64,000 bases of DNA from Symbiodinium kawagutii (GCA_009767595.1 VSDK01013114.1:105769-169768); one strand, 5' to 3'. Positions 1 through 12,922 are shown, counted from the first letter of the stretch. The notes: generated by a model from the letters alone, not told the origin. Translations and numbers: made by a program.

Positions 1-496
1 CTAGGACTGGCAAATGAACCTGGCAATGGAAAACCCACTATGTATAGTTGCCAGCTTTCCCAAAAAATGAACGCTTTGCCTAGGAAAATGATGGTTTCAG
101 TACAAAATGATGGTCGACCCCTGTTTTGTAGAGTGAACATGCCAAAATGCTGGTTTCTCAAAACAGCGAACCCCCAAATCATTTTTTTTGACCAACTGAT
201 AAACCAACCACGGCTTTCAGGGTTCACTATTTTCAGGGGTTTAATCAATCACCTCCGGTATTTTTCAGGATTTTCCCAATTATTAATTATCAGGATTCCC
301 TTTTTGTTTGTGAATCAATCATCTAATCATTCATGGATTCAACTTAGGTTAGTTGATGCGTGGTGATGATAATCAACTTAGTCAAAGTCACCTTTTTGTT
401 TGTTAATCAATCACTAACTTAAGTTGATGATAACCTTTAGCTAACTAACCAACCTTACGTTGATCATCAACTAACCTGGTGATTTGATAACTTTCC

Positions 497-620
497 AGGT
501 CGATGAGTGCACCAACCAGCTCTTGTCCTCCACGAAGAAGCTGCTACTGGATGCGCTCGCAGTGCCTCAGCGGCGGCGCGAGGAGCAACCAATCGAGTGA
601 TGGATTTTCTACGCAACAAG
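497..620 (+). CDS. Coding-like segment, probable plus-strand exon
   Basis: After TTTCCAG the plus strand reads VDECTNQLLSSTKKLLLD, then ALAVPQRRREEQPIE, before TGA at 598-600. GC3 is very high. It is either a last exon ending at that TGA, or spliced just before it (GTGATG). A strong GTGAGT at 621 belongs with other frames. Confidence 0.45.
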
Positions 621-789
621 GTGAGTTTGGTTGGTCAACCTAGTAGTAGAAAACCTGGTTAAACCAGCTGCCATGTGAGTCAACTCACCAACCATTTTAA
701 ACCACTACTACATGTCCCTGGTTGGTGGTTGAACCACCCATAGTTAACTAGTGACAATGGTTTTACATGGTGCCAGGGGCGAAGTCCAC

Positions 790-850
790 AAGAATCATCC
801 GCCTGATCAGTGTCCGCCAAGAGTGTCACAATCCGCTGAATGACTCGACT
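790..850 (-). CDS. Gene R1 exon, I...ADT strand
   Basis: After acceptor AACTCAG it reads SRVIQRIVTLLADTDQADDS plus one base, donor GTGGAC. It aligns with GTN.I.VPADT..GD and keeps phase with exon 1077. Confidence 0.5.
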
Positions 851-3800
851 CTGAGTTTTTTGCGGATATGATCAAGGATTCATTTCGCATATGTTAGGTG
901 TCGTGACAACACTCATCAATGCTCAACAAAATGCGCACGTGTGAAGGCTGGGTGCTCCAAATTTCCACCAACCAATTGGTGGAGTCATTCCCAACACCTG
1001 GCGACCAAGGTGCCAATTAAGGATCGATTGGAGCCCAAATGATCTTGAGCCATGTACACCAGGTATTCCTCGATATCCTCAGCACAGGCGATGGCAGGTG
1101 GGGTGTGCCATGAATTAGAGTGAAGGATGATTAACATTACTAGATGGTTCATGATGTTTCATGATGCTTCATTATGCTTCATGATGGTTGAATTTTGCTT
1201 AGTGGGCTTCATGATGGTCAATGATGGATTATGATGGTTCGAGATGATTAGCAATGCTTGCTGGTGGTTCAGTAGGATTCATCATGCTTAGGAGCAGGGT
1301 GTGCGGACCGACTACCCTCACTGGTGAAATACCTTAATGCAAATACAAACACCTGCTACACCAGGACTTGGTTGTCGTATGCTTGTTACTCCGTGAGTCG
1401 TTCTTGCCTATAAACATGCCAACCAACAAGAAGGAAACCATAAAGGCAAATTGATTGACTATGGTTAATGTTGGATGGTAATGATCAAATTGAATGGTTA
1501 ATCAATTGGCTAGTATGGTATGGTGGGTGGTTGATAAGTTGATAAGAGTGAATATTGGTTAGTAGGATGGTTAATCAATCTAGGAATGGATAATGAATCA
1601 ACAATGATGGCTACACATGGATGATTACCGCTGGAATCCAATTTCAACTCATCTGGAACAAATGATAAACATTGATAAGGATGAACAACGTATAGGACAG
1701 AAACCACCGTGCCCAAAAATGGCCCAATCATGACTTGTTGCCCAATATATCGAACGAAATGGGCTTATCCAACAAAGATCAGGGTACCTTCATAAATTGT
1801 CTAAACCTTCTTCTCTGATGTTGGATATTTTTACATATGGCTCATGGACTGCAGACTGGATAGATTCACACCAAAGTGGCCAGTATCACCAACCCACCAG
1901 TCCTGGCGGCAATTCTTAAGGAGGTCCTGATCCCACCCTGATCCACATCCAACATGTACCGCGTATCATAAAGATCCAGCCGTTGGTACACCCAGCAAGT
2001 AACCAATGCCACGATTGCTACCACTCTGGTAGCGATGGATTATCCCGGAGATCTTCCATTGAACGAAAACCCAGCGAAAGCATAGTAGAATGTACCCCTC
2101 GCAGGATAGATCATGATGGATATACCATCATTTAAATCCATGAACTAGTTGGTTCACCTACTCAAGAAACAATTGAATCACTGGATGGTGGTTTGAAACC
2201 CTATGAAAAACATTATTCAAAACATGTGACTGAAACCACCAGCTAGATCAGGTACCAAAAATTCCAAGATAACCGAAACCACCAACCAGCAGTTGATTAA
2301 TCATTATTGCTAGTCATTATCCCCTATCAACCATTACTAGCCATCATTAACCATAGAAAATCCACCGCAGCCACCACCGAGACGGCTCGTGGTCCCCGAC
2401 CTCCACCGCTGCATGGCACTGCCAAGCGACTGAAACGTCATCGGGTGGGACCCAAGTGATGTTGCCTGCCACCTGACAAGAGCTTGGGCAGTGATCCAAG
2501 GGCTGTGAAATGCTGGTTGTGATGGTCAGTTCTGGATATGATTTTTTCAATTATAGTTCATAAGGTTGACTGGAATGGTTGAAAACCACAATGATGGTTA
2601 ACCAGGTCAATTCTAAATGATGGTTATACTTAATAAGGTTGACTATCCGAAATAGACTCTGGTTTAAAATGGTGAATATATGGTTTTCATTATGGTTGAT
2701 AATGGTTAAACAGAAACATATTGAATTTGGGGTGTTTGTCAGGTTTGGGCATGGTAATGGACAATATATATATATATATGCGATCGTTAGGGTGCTTGAT
2801 GGTGCTTGATGGTCACTTGATGGTCACTTGATGGTCACTTGATGGTCATTTGATGGTCATTTGATGGTCACTTGATGGTCACTTGATGGTCTCTTGATGT
2901 TCATTTGATGGTCACTTAATGGTCACTTACGGTTCACTTGATTGTCACCGGTAAATGATCCTTTAAAATGGTTTCCCTGAAGGAAACAATCCGCTGGAAG
3001 TCAAAAAACAGTATATTTCTTTGAGAAAACCGGCTACATGTATGGTGATTTATCTACGCTGCTTATTTTACCAAAGGAAAATTGAGCACAATCTTTGTGT
3101 ACAAAGTTTTTGATTCATGTATGTTGGATTGCTCATCGGGCATCCCTGGATATGACCTGGACTAAAAACTTAAACAATGAAACCATCCCTAGGTAGCTAG
3201 TATACCACAATCTCTTGCAAAACATTTTTGGATCAAGCAATTCCATCTATGTATTCCATGGGAGCTCTTAACCCAATTGTCTTTCGAGTGTACTCCACTA
3301 CAAGCATCTACATTGTCAACAAAGCAATATCTACCATTTCATTTGGCCACTCCGGGTAATTCCAAATTGCTCCCTCTTCAAAGGGCCAGAACGGGATACC
3401 CCAGCTCCTGGCCTTGCTCCGTCCCGACCAACAGCCAGGTATTTGTTGCAGCCGGACGTGGGTGGGGACTATGAGATTGTCAAGTTGATTTATATCTGGG
3501 GTAACTACCAGTTACGGTAATTCAATGGCGAATTTTCACCAACTTACAATCATTGTAACCACTTTTTACTGTTGATAAGCCATTGAACTACCATTTAGTG
3601 GTTGAATAACACAAATTAAATGGCACATCTTTACCATCTCACAATTGGGGGGAAAACTTCCCACCATGCAGACCGAGGGCAAATAGATTATTGTGTTGAA
3701 CTTATTTAAATAGTGGATTTTCAAAAACTTTCCACTTCGGCCCCATCCACCTCCATTAGAATTTCCCGGCAAATCAAATTTCGTGAGGGAACACGAACTG

Positions 3801-5416
3801 GATCATAAATGGCTAGTAATGATGAGCATTGGTTAGTAATGGTGTATCAAAGATTATTCACGGTTAACAATAGTTAATCAATGGTTAACGATGGTCAATG
3901 ACTGCTTGAGAAGTGTCAAGAATGATTGACAATGGTCGATGAATGGGAGTAAATGCCAAAAATAGTGAAGAAATGGCTGTGAGTCAAAACCCTGTACCCG
4001 TGGTTCCCCATCATTAACCATCATTTTGCCCATTATTGTTGGTTATTAGCCCCCACTATTGGCTGGTTAATGGCTTGACCCAGCTCGCCATATATAGGTG
4101 GTATATGCCCTACTATTGTTACTTATCATACCCAGCTTCATTAACCATTAACCAGCTAGGCTTCACCATTGTTGTTGGCTGGTTAATGGCTTGACCCAGC
4201 TCGCCAAATGGCTAACCAACTGCTCCAACCACACAGCAACAGCCCAGTGCCTGGTACTCGTCCAAATCCTTGTCCCCAAAAGTGACGTTGGAGGCCAGTG
4301 CAGCTGCATCCTGGAACCCGCCGGAGAAAAGGTGGGTGTGTTTTGTACCTTGTAGCTGGCTGATTTATAGGGATTCTACATAGTAAAACTAGTAAAACTG
4401 GCTGATTTATAGGGATTGTACATGACATCATTCATGTTTTTTTCTTTGCTAAGGTATACAACGTGTTTATGTACGCAAAACACTCAAACACCACACATCT
4501 AGCATTGCATAGCACAACTTGTAGCGTTCCATGATTGATCTTGTCCATGCGTGCATCTGTTCCTATCGGCTGAATCAAATGTAAACAACTCATGTTGGGC
4601 ACAAAAAGTTCTCATTAAGTGCTCCTTATCTTATAGCGCCCAACAGTGCTTAAATCGTCCCTAACCAATTTGGACACTATAAACAGCCCACTTTCTTGTG
4701 CGAACATGAGGCCTGCAAGACGGGCCACCCGCTCCTCTCCTGCTCCAGTTGATTGCTCAGTGGTGATGTTGATGTAAATGTAAAAATAGAAAAATATCAT
4801 GCTCTCAGCAACCTTGGCACAACTCTAACTTGTGATATTCATGCGATGGCCGTGATCATTCGCACAATGCAAAAATCTTGAAGGCCTTTCTGGGAGCAGC
4901 CATGTATACATCAAAACTGTGTTAATTAAATAAGGCAAGTAGTGATATAATGAACTGATAAATTCATTCATTAAACTATATATGTGTGTTGTGAATTGCT
5001 TGAACAATACCATATATTTGTACCATAGAACAAATATGTTTAGAGATGCTTATTATTTTTCTTTATTGAGGATGCATGTTAGAATATGTTTTAATGGCAC
5101 CTTATTGATAGGGAATCCGTTCACAAACAGTAAACAAAAAACAGTGAAAAAACGACCAGGACCGACCATGTACGCAACGGGCGTATAACCAAGCGAGGCA
5201 TAACCACCCAAGGGTACAGTATAACCAGCCAGCTCAACCACGACATCACCAGTGGAGTTTTCAGCACTCATGGGGATGAGCCAGATAGTAAAACGTGTTC
5301 TGTGTCACTGCTGACTCCAGCACTGCAATGGTAAAATGATCTTGTTGCATCCACGGATTGCAAACCTTGTTCATGCGCGAATAAGTAATTAGTCTAGATA
5401 GTCAAATGAAATACAT

Positions 5417-5450
<34 letters not shown>

Positions 5451-8400
5451 GTATATACATAAATAAATATATATATATATGTAAATAAGTAAACATAAAT
5501 ATATATATATAAATATAAATACACATATCCTCCGCAATTTAACATTGATTTTTCAACTATTCTCACCCAGTATTGTTCATTCATGTCATCACCAGTAGCT
5601 GCCTCCTTTTGGGTCTGCTCTTGCTCGGCGATCGACCGTGGTTTGGAAAGCAATGCGTCAGCATCAACGGCGCTTCCACGCGGAAACGTTGCCAGGAGCG
5701 CGACGCAATTTCCAATGAGGCACCGAATGAGGAGCTCACATAGTCTGGTTGGTGGTTGAACCACCCCCATGGAAAATATGCTTGTCAACCAACCAGTTGT
5801 TACTAATCACTAGGGAAAATGAAACATGTTTAAAACCACCAATCAGTAATGGGATAATGATGGATTGTGACTATTATGACATAATAGTGACTATTATGCC
5901 ATGAGATATGCCATCTGACCATTCTGCCATGACAGCAGCGTAAGTGGTACTATGGTCACATGGGAACAGGATTGTGTCCCCGGTTCATTACCAACGATGC
6001 ATTTGGCTACCAAGCAATTTCAATTTCACCTACTTTCTCAGTGTCTAGAAATATATATAAACCTCGTCAAGTTTCGCTGGGCTAGTACATGAACATATAG
6101 CTGTGGGTCAAAACCCCGTACCCCTGCATCCCCATCATGAACTATTTTTTCCCTATAGTTTGTTGGTTATTATCCACCATTATTGGTTGGTTAATATTGA
6201 CCCAGCTCGCCATATAGCTGGTATATGCCCTACTATTACTTATTATACCTTATTATTTAGAGTAATAAACCAACCATTTTTGGGGTCCCATATTCTAAGA
6301 AACCACCATATGAACCTTGCTGGCATGTCAATTAGGATCTCCGCAAGCCGTCGGAGATGCGGTACATTGGTTGTGGCTGACTCCGAGCAACTTCACGAGG
6401 CAGGGTTCAATTTGGCAATGGGTCAAGGCGAGCTGGGTCAAGCAGTGAACCAACCAACTAATGGGGGACAATGCCCAACAAAACTATAGGGAAACAATGG
6501 TTAATGATAGGGGGGAACCAGGGGTACTCCCAAGTTATGGTTGATTTACTACTGATGGTTAGTAAGGGATGATCTGGGGGTCCCAGTTTTCAGAAACAAC
6601 CACATTTCATGGTATTCTCTGGTTGGAACGACCTACTAACTACCATAGGAATGGCCTACTAACTACCATAGGAACTACCATAGGTACCTGATGCACCTAA
6701 TAAAAAAGATTGGGGTGATGATGCACTACCATAGGAACCTGCCCCAAAGCAACCAAGTTAAGCATCATCACCCCAATCAACGCGCTTCTTCTATCATCAA
6801 CTACCCTTGGCCTGCCCTACCTTGGCTTTAGGTTGTCAAAGTCAGGAAATCAATCCATCTTCAAAAGCTGGGCACCAGTAGCACCAGCTGCTACAGGGTG
6901 GAACACATTGCTTGATAAGTGGAATGGGATCATCTAACCCCTCAACTAAGGGTATAGATCATTAGACCAATTAGAATTGTCATCTAGTCAGCCTACTTAT
7001 CATGGGTTGATTTACCTGATTTGTTGGCGGAACTTTATAAACCAACGAGTTCGTGAAGTCACTGAATGATACGACCCTGAAACTATACAGCTATATGGCT
7101 GTGGGTCAAAACCCCGTACACCTGGTTCCCCTATCATTAACCATTGTTTTCCCTGTTATTGTTGGTGGAAATCCCCCCATTAATTGGTTGGTTAATATTG
7201 ACCCAGCTCGCCATATAGCTGTTCCATGTGGATACCTAGTCGTGGTTGGCCCTGGACTCAGACGCCTGAATCATGGTAGCGAGCTCAGGGGTTTAGCTGG
7301 CAATCTGAGATTAACAATCCCTAGCCTTCTAGTGCCTACTACAGAGGTAACTGGAAGGCTAGGGAATGGTAGATCGCCCGTTCATGATGGGAAATAATGA
7401 TGGTCGGAGGTGAAGTGTCATTCTTTCATGATGGTTGCTCTCTAGAAATCTCTTTCGACTTTCTACTGCCTGGAAATTCCAGCCATGCTAGCGGCAACCA
7501 ATGTCAATCACTACGTTGTTTGGAGTTGGTTACCTATTGCAAAGGTAACTGGAAATGTTGGGCTTATTTAGAAACATAAGTTATCCTATCCAGGTCAGGA
7601 CAGTCCGACCATGGTGTGACGCCTATCAGCTTCCTTGGTTGCACAAGTCATGACAATGAAGTGTAGACGTTCACAAACACAAACACAAAACACTTAGCGG
7701 TTGAGAATTTCCTAGCATTGTCAAGCTCCTCACCCTTCAGTGCCACCACTGCAATGTAGATGATCTTACTATAATCCTCAGCACAAACGCTCGTGATTCG
7801 CACTGCTGAAGAACAAACCACTGTTCGGGTTACTACTCAAGAATGATTGAAATGAGAAGCAAAAAGATATGCAGCTCACGGTCGGGTCTTCCCAGTGGCA
7901 CCAAATTGGACGCCGGCAACAGCCCATCCTGTTCCTCCGAGAAAAAAAAGAACGAACGATGCCCAACAGATACACCGATCCCCGATCCAACGCCAGTAGC
8001 GAAACCGACGCTTGGCTTGGGACGATCGGTGTTCTGAGTAAGCATTGATCAAGCTGTGATTTGCACATCGGCACTGCGATGATCTATCAAGTTGCGATTC
8101 GCACATCGGCAGCGCGATGATGGGAGGGCTTTGCAGGACGGCATCACTGAGATGGCATTGCTGAAGCCACGTCCATCTGTGCCTGACCACTGGGGACCGA
8201 CTGGAACAACTGCCAAAAGAGTGCAAGGCCGGCGCATGACCAGTGCCAAACAGTTTCCGTCGTCGTGATTGGAATAATTGTAACATGTTTTTTGTTTAAC
8301 TATGATTTGTACCTTTGACATGTGTAAAAAAAATATACATATTATACTCATCATTCTCAATTGTCATCATGAATGAAAATCAACAATAATAACCATCATC

Positions 8401-9957
8401 ATTTCTACAAATAGTATATGCTAATATACATATCGTATACACATGTTATAAACCTGTATCATTGTGTTTATATGTACATTGACTGTTACCGAAATCCCCT
8501 GCTCATCATCATCAAGTTGCTGCTTGTCCAACAGTTGTGGCTTTACATGGTTTTACTGCACTGTGTCCAAGCAAACACATTCAAGGAGATGATTTGGATC
8601 ATAACCACCCATACAAGAAATTGGAGGTCATCCCAAAAAATACAACATTGAAACTTTGTTGGACGTTCACCAGGGGTACAAGGTATCCAACAATTGCCGT
8701 TATCCATATGAGGCTTCGATAATTTCAAGCTGTTTGCAACAAATTTCCCCAAGGATTTCTTCGGCGAAAGATCTGTCACGAGGCGCTTCTCAATGAAGGA
8801 GACTGTGAGTATGAACATGGTCATACACGGAGCTGCTCTAAATGATGTATACCAGCCATCCAGCAATGATCACTCCAGCAGTGCAACAACCTATTTTGAT
8901 AAACAACCAATTAGTCAAGGACATATGAAGGGACATCCCCGAGAATCGCTCTTTTTGCGGCATTCAATCCTGCTAACTTTTCATGATCTAAGCCAATTCT
9001 ATGGTGAATGCTGCCATTTTCATAGAAGCTCCTGTGGTGCCCCTTCACCAAAAGCCTTTCGTGCCATGGGGGCCGGTGCCCATCACCAATTCCAACCACT
9101 TCATACTGCACTGTATGCGCTCGACGACGTAAGGATCCTCTCGCAATCTTGCCGTTTTGACCCGGTCGGGTCCAAAGGAAGACACGTTAGATGTGTTAAG
9201 ATGTATTAAGCATTGCTGAACTAACTTCATCAAAAGGCAGGCAGTTTTCCTGCTAGCCAAGAGAGTCATCAACTAATCCTAACCTACATTGATCATCTGG
9301 TTGGTGGCTTCAGCCCCGTTGAAACATATTAGTCAACCAACCATTTGTTAATGAATACTAGGGAAAATAAAAATGATTGAAACCACCAAATAGTTCTCAA
9401 GGCATGGGGGACACCCAAGCTATGGATGGTTTACCACCATAGAAGGTTCATAAGGGATGACTTGGGGGGGTCCCCATATGTGTTGATATGCTCATGATGT
9501 TTGTATCGCACGCCTGGCAATGACACCCTTCCCCTACTTGGCCAAATTTGCTCTGGGCCGTGGTCCCAAGCCTGGTGATGTCACTCATCAGAAAGATCTC
9601 TGTTTTCGGATGCTGGCGTGGGGTTACCATCACATAGAAATGGAGCAGGATTTGGCATGCGCCATGATCCATCCCTGTTGTGGAATCTAGCTGTGGTGCT
9701 TGCGAGTTTTCACAACATGTCCAAGTGAGACCCTGCTTTCTCCATTCAGAACATGGTCAACAGCTCGTATGTGCATCCTCACGTAGTAACTGGGAACTAT
9801 CCCTTGTTGCCAGAAGTATAAGCTACCTCATGGGGTTTACCGCCATGGTTATAACCCCAGCTGCACATCCGCGAGCAGCTGAAGCGTGTTTACAGCGTTC
9901 AACCAGCCTATTTGTGGAAGCCACATGCAGACTTGGTTCCATAGATGAGTGTGCCAC
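790..9957 (-). CDS. Gene R1: second stretch of fibronectin III-like repeats (runs off left edge)
   Basis: Minus-strand exons at 9957, 9674, 9105, 8033, 2502, 1077 and 850 follow the same repeat pattern as gene R2, in the same order: STNRLV (VP.GTN), HFYVMV (TH.LVYT), YEVVGIGDG (Y.VYLAED), SFFFFSEEQDGLLPAS (TH.LVYT..EQ..P.S), GNITWVPPDD (G..TW..P), EEYLVYMAQDHLGSNRS (Y.VYLAED..G..RS). Phases agree for 9957 to 9674, 9105 to 8033, and 2502 to 1077 to 850. The gene is downstream of the zinc-finger gene on the same strand. Whether it includes the exons at 12.9 to 17.4 kb is unknown. Confidence 0.7.
1006..1077 (-). CDS. Gene R1 exon, Y.VY.A.D..G..RS strand
   Basis: Twenty-four codons: DIEEYLVYMAQDHLGSNRSL, then IGTL. 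Acceptor GTGCTGAG, donor GTCGCC. An almost exact copy of the VYLAED..G..RS.IG strand. Confidence 0.75.
2431..2502 (-). CDS. Gene R1 exon, G.ITW.PP strand
   Basis: Twenty-four codons, phase 0 to 0, after acceptor TTTCACAG: PLDHCPSSCQVAGNITW, then VPPDDVS, donor GTCGCT. It joins directly to DIEEYLVYMAQD, giving the canonical W.PP.D.S..EYLVY. Confidence 0.75.
2790..2942. repeat. 11-base minisatellite
   Basis: About 13 copies of GATGGTCACTT, variants at the ends, in the intron upstream of exon 2502 (minus-strand sense). Confidence 0.85.
2940..5400. other. Stretch without supported exons
   Basis: Contains family C ends (3967-4207), AATCAACTTGAC-type modules and short ORFs only. Nothing matches the repeat-protein pattern. 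Confidence 0.45.
3967..4096 (-). mobile_element. Family C repeat copy
   Basis: ATGGCTGTGAGTCAAAACCC to GACCCAGCTCGCCATATATA; a second partial end follows at 4170-4207. Confidence 0.75.
5593..5744 (-). CDS. Minus-strand exon starting at a family A repeat
   Basis: The acceptor is the CCAACCAG end of a family A repeat; the donor is GTGATG. One frame reads GSAVDADALLSKPRSIAEQE, then QTQKEAATG. Another, in phase with exon 8033, reads YVSSSFGASLEIASRSWQRF. The frame is unresolved. Confidence 0.5.
5745..5850 (-). mobile_element. Family A repeat abutting exon 5744
   Basis: CTGGTTGGTGGTTGAACCAC to AAACCACCAATCAG. In minus-strand sense its CCAACCAG forms the acceptor of the exon. Confidence 0.7.
6097..6217 (-). 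mobile_element. Family C palindromic repeat
   Basis: ATAGCTGTGGGTCAAAACCC...CTGCATCCCCATCATGA...TTGGTTGGTTAATATTGACC...CAGCTCGCCATATAG. In minus-strand sense it starts GGCGAGCTGGGTCAA and ends TTTTGACCCACAGC. Confidence 0.8.
7091..7220 (-). mobile_element. Family C repeat copy
   Basis: CTATATGGCTGTGGGTCAAA to GACCCAGCTCGCCATATAG, about 130 bases. Confidence 0.8.
7880..8033 (-). CDS. Gene R1 exon, TH.LVYT..EQ..PAS strand
   Basis: Fifty-one codons between acceptor TTACTCAG and donor GTGAGC: NTDRPKPSVGFATGVGSG, then GHRSFFFFSEEQDGLLPAS and NLVPLGRPD. The phase continues from exon 9049. The plus strand also has an open frame with good splice sites (acceptor ATATGCAG, donor GTAAGC; SSETDAWLGTIGVL). 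The repeat match decides for minus. Confidence 0.5.
9049..9105 (-). CDS. Gene R1 exon, Y.VYLAED-like strand
   Basis: Nineteen codons, phase 0 to 0: YEVVGIGDGHRPPWHERLL, between acceptor GTGCAG and donor GTGAAG. The same frame stays open to a stop at 8911. A 138-codon plus-strand ORF (8793 to 9209) overlaps and is a competing reading. Confidence 0.4.
9297..9393. mobile_element. Family A repeat copy
   Basis: Starts CTGGTTGGTGGCTTCAGCC, middle AGTCAACCAACCATTTGTTA, ends GAAACCACCAAATAG. Same architecture as other family A copies. Confidence 0.7.
9538..9674 (-). CDS. Gene R1 exon, TH.LVYT-like strand
   Basis: Forty-five codons after acceptor CAACAG: MDHGACQILLHFYVMVTP, then RQHPKTEIFLMSDITR and LGTTAQSKFGQ, ending at GTAGGG. 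HFYVMV...FLMSDIT aligns with THFLVYT...SLAISD. Confidence 0.5.
9867..9957 (-). CDS. Gene R1 exon, VP.GTN strand
   Basis: After acceptor GGAACAG it reads VAHSSMEPSLHVASTNRL, then VERCKHASAARG plus one base. The donor GTGCAGCTGGGG is the end of a family D repeat. The phase matches exon 9674. Confidence 0.5.
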
Positions 9958-10544
9958 CTGTTCCTTCCGCCGTTGGATATTATTTGTTGTATCCGCATGA
10001 TTCTCCGCCAAGTGTATGTGTGTATACAAAATACAATCTATAAAATCCATGTGTAAATATCTAGATACATATATATATATATATAAATAGTATGACACCA
10101 AAAACATATACATATATATATATATATTATATATATACAATTTGCATATTTGATGACTATGGAGAAAACAAACTATTTCAAATTGCCACTAGCGAAACGG
10201 ATCTACACTTGCTGAACATTGGATTAGTTTCGCTTATCTCGTGCCTTACAGGCCCATGGGGAGGGAAGCAGCCCTGAATCCATGGAAGTGGCATTCATTG
10301 GTTGGAAACATCATCAGCTATAACCATAGGCCCGACCAGCTGCAAGTACTTGGTTCATCGGTGAATCCTAGCATTTTGTGTATGCGCATGTTGCACATGT
10401 GTTCGGATTTCCCATCTGGATGTGGTTGAAGTACCCTGCAGCTTGGCTGTTCACATCCCATAAATGACCAAACAAGTCTAACTGTTGGGATGTTCACCTA
10501 CCCATGGTTAGTGGCTGGTTGATATGGATCCATGCCCAAATATA

Positions 10545-10644
10545 CTGGTTGGTAGTTGAACCACCCCTATGAAAAATATTAGTAAACCAACCGTTTGATA
10601 ATGATTACTAGGGAAAATGAAAAATGTTTTGAACCACCAACCAG
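10545..10644. mobile_element. Family A repeat copy
   Basis: CTGGTTGGTAGTTGAACCAC to GAACCACCAACCAG, about 100 bases, with the shared TACTAGGGAAAAT core. Confidence 0.75.
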
Positions 10645-10713
10645 TATAGCAAATGATCATGATGACGATGATAGATGATGATAGTGGTAGTAATACTCAT
10701 GAACAATCCCCAG

Positions 10714-10850
10714 GAACAACAATTCAACTGCTGTTTCAACACTGCTGAACTGGTTGTGGCTGCGAGTGACGGGACCCAAAGTCAGCCTTTGCGTGAAACG
10801 TGTGAGGGTTGCGATTTGCTGTACTGGGACAAACGAAAGGTCGTGGTAAG
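10714..10850 (+). CDS. Possible plus-strand exon
   Basis: From acceptor TCCCCAG the plus strand reads EQQFNCCFNTAELVVAAS, then DGTQSQPLRETCEGCDLLYW and DKRKVV, up to a consensus donor GTAAGC. The minus strand is also open in places. If real, this exon runs against the neighbouring genes. Confidence 0.4.
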
Positions 10851-11841
10851 CAGTGACATGGACCTGACATAGCTTTCATCAAATGGTTGTGGGTCAATAT
10901 TGGGAACGACAAAAACCATTGGTTTTTAGTAGTTTTCCACGAGAAAGGCAATTTTTGGGGTTAGTACTTCTGACCCATCACTACATGTCAGTCTTCGCAG
11001 AACGACCGCGAGTTTCCGACTCGCTACCTGGCAATCAATCAAGAAAACTGATCCTATCAGCAACTAGTCACCAGTCATAAACACCAAGTGGTTGCGGTTC
11101 ATCACCTGGTTAATTCTCAAACCAGGGGTAACCCCAAATCTTCTCAAAACTGATCAACCAAACAATAGGGGTTGATCGCCAACAGGGAAAACCATGGTTC
11201 ATGATGGGTGGAATCAGGGGTACAGGGTGGGGACCAACAGCCATATAGAACCATTCTTGATTGGTAAATCAAGCATGTTTGGATACTTTTGGGGCTCCTA
11301 TTTTAGGAAACCATCATTTGGCCCCACCAGAAACAAAAATCATCCGCCCTACTAGTGACAGCAAATCTGTTCACTTCGGATTACAAAGCAACAGCTGTTG
11401 GTTGCTGAATCATTCAGCATTGACCGTGGCTGGTTGGTGGTTAAACCATCCCGTCATGAAACATATTTGTCAACCAACCAATAATGTGCTAATACATTTC
11501 GGAAAACAACACATGTTGAAGACCACCAGCTAGGCAGAGATTGATAGTCTTGAGATGTTCCATACTTATGGTGGTGTTTCAAGCCATGGGGGTACCCCAA
11601 GTTATGGGTGGTCTATTACTAGAACTCGTTCATGTAAAGGATGATCTTGGGGTACCCTGATTGAAATGTTTTATCTACCATAACTGGTAGTTGCTCTAGT
11701 TCTTACAATGGGAAGCAACAGCAACAAGAATGATTGATTGGTAAAGGTCAATCATACTCTTCAACCAATCAATCATTCTCGAATGCTCAACACTGTTTGG
11801 ATGCTGTTCATCCATCAAGGTAGGACAATGTTCGCCACAAA

Positions 11842-11955
11842 ATGGCAGTGGGTCAAAACCCCGTACCCCTGGTTCCCCACCATTTACCATTGTTTTCCCT
11901 ATTATTGTTGGTGGAAATTCCCCATTAGTTGGTTGATTAATATTGACCCGTGACC
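11842..11955 (-). mobile_element. Family C repeat copy
   Basis: ATGGCAGTGGGTCAAAACCC to GGTTGATTAATATTGACC. Confidence 0.75.
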
Positions 11956-12922
11956 AAATATACATTGATGGTCAAGTAATGGTCAACACTGCTTGGTGCT
12001 GGCGAAGCGATAGTCAGAACTGTTCATCCAATGAGTTGCTGCCACCGCTGAAAATTGTGGTGGCCTCTGGGGTCGGGCCTCTCCTCCCATGGCGTTACAC
12101 GCTCGCTGTCTAGCAGGTAATCCAACAAACGAATGTTGGAGTAATTATATAGTTGGAATTGCCATAAGATATGTAGGTAATAAATCATGTACATATATAT
12201 ATATATATATTTATGTGTAAATACAAATATGAATATATATATATATATGTATATTTATTTATATATAAATTCAAAAAAACATATATGTTAAAATGTAAAC
12301 AAATAATATATTTACATATATAGATAAACATGTATGCATATGTAAATATAAATATAAATATATAGTGTAAATATATGTGTGTGTATATATATATATATAT
12401 ATCTGTTTGCAAAGACATAGCTGTACATGAAAATGAAAACTTGGTACCAACCCTCAAAAAGGTTGGTTCATGCTCCAAAAGTATCTGGTTCTGGTAGTTC
12501 ACGTGATTGTTTAAACAACACAACCACAATTCACCATCCTATACCACTCCATTGACCATGATCTGGTTGGTGGTGTCCACCCGTCCGATAAATATGAGTG
12601 AATCCACCAACAATACTATGGCAGTGGGTCAAAACCCTTAGTACCCCTGGTTCGCCTATCATAAACCAGCACGTTTTCTCTATTATTGTTAGTGCCTATC
12701 CCCCATTAGTTGGTTGGTTAACTGCTTGATCCATAGCCCTATAGAGGAAACAAAAAAAAACTGTTCGAAACCATCAACGAGTGGAAAAAGAGAAATACAG
12801 TTTGACAACATGCAAATCATACATGCAATTTGAGACAATACAAGTATACATTGATTTTGCACATCTTGCATACATATGCATATGCAAGTAATATCCAGAT
12901 ATATACACATCCAATATAGTGT

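Noticed and set aside
2790..2942. CRISPR-like regularly spaced repeats
   Set aside because: Units are contiguous 11-mers without unique spacers, in eukaryotic DNA.
5402..5540. Tyr/Ile-rich ORF tails
   Set aside because: Translation of (AT)n tracts; only the 5593-5744 part looks coding. The same holds at 12185-12400 and 39133-39260.
7872..8036. Plus-strand exon with good splice sites (SSETDAWLGTIGVL)
   Set aside because: The minus-strand reading matches the R1 repeat (TH.LVYT..EQ..PAS) and continues the phase of exon 9049, so the plus reading is probably antisense.
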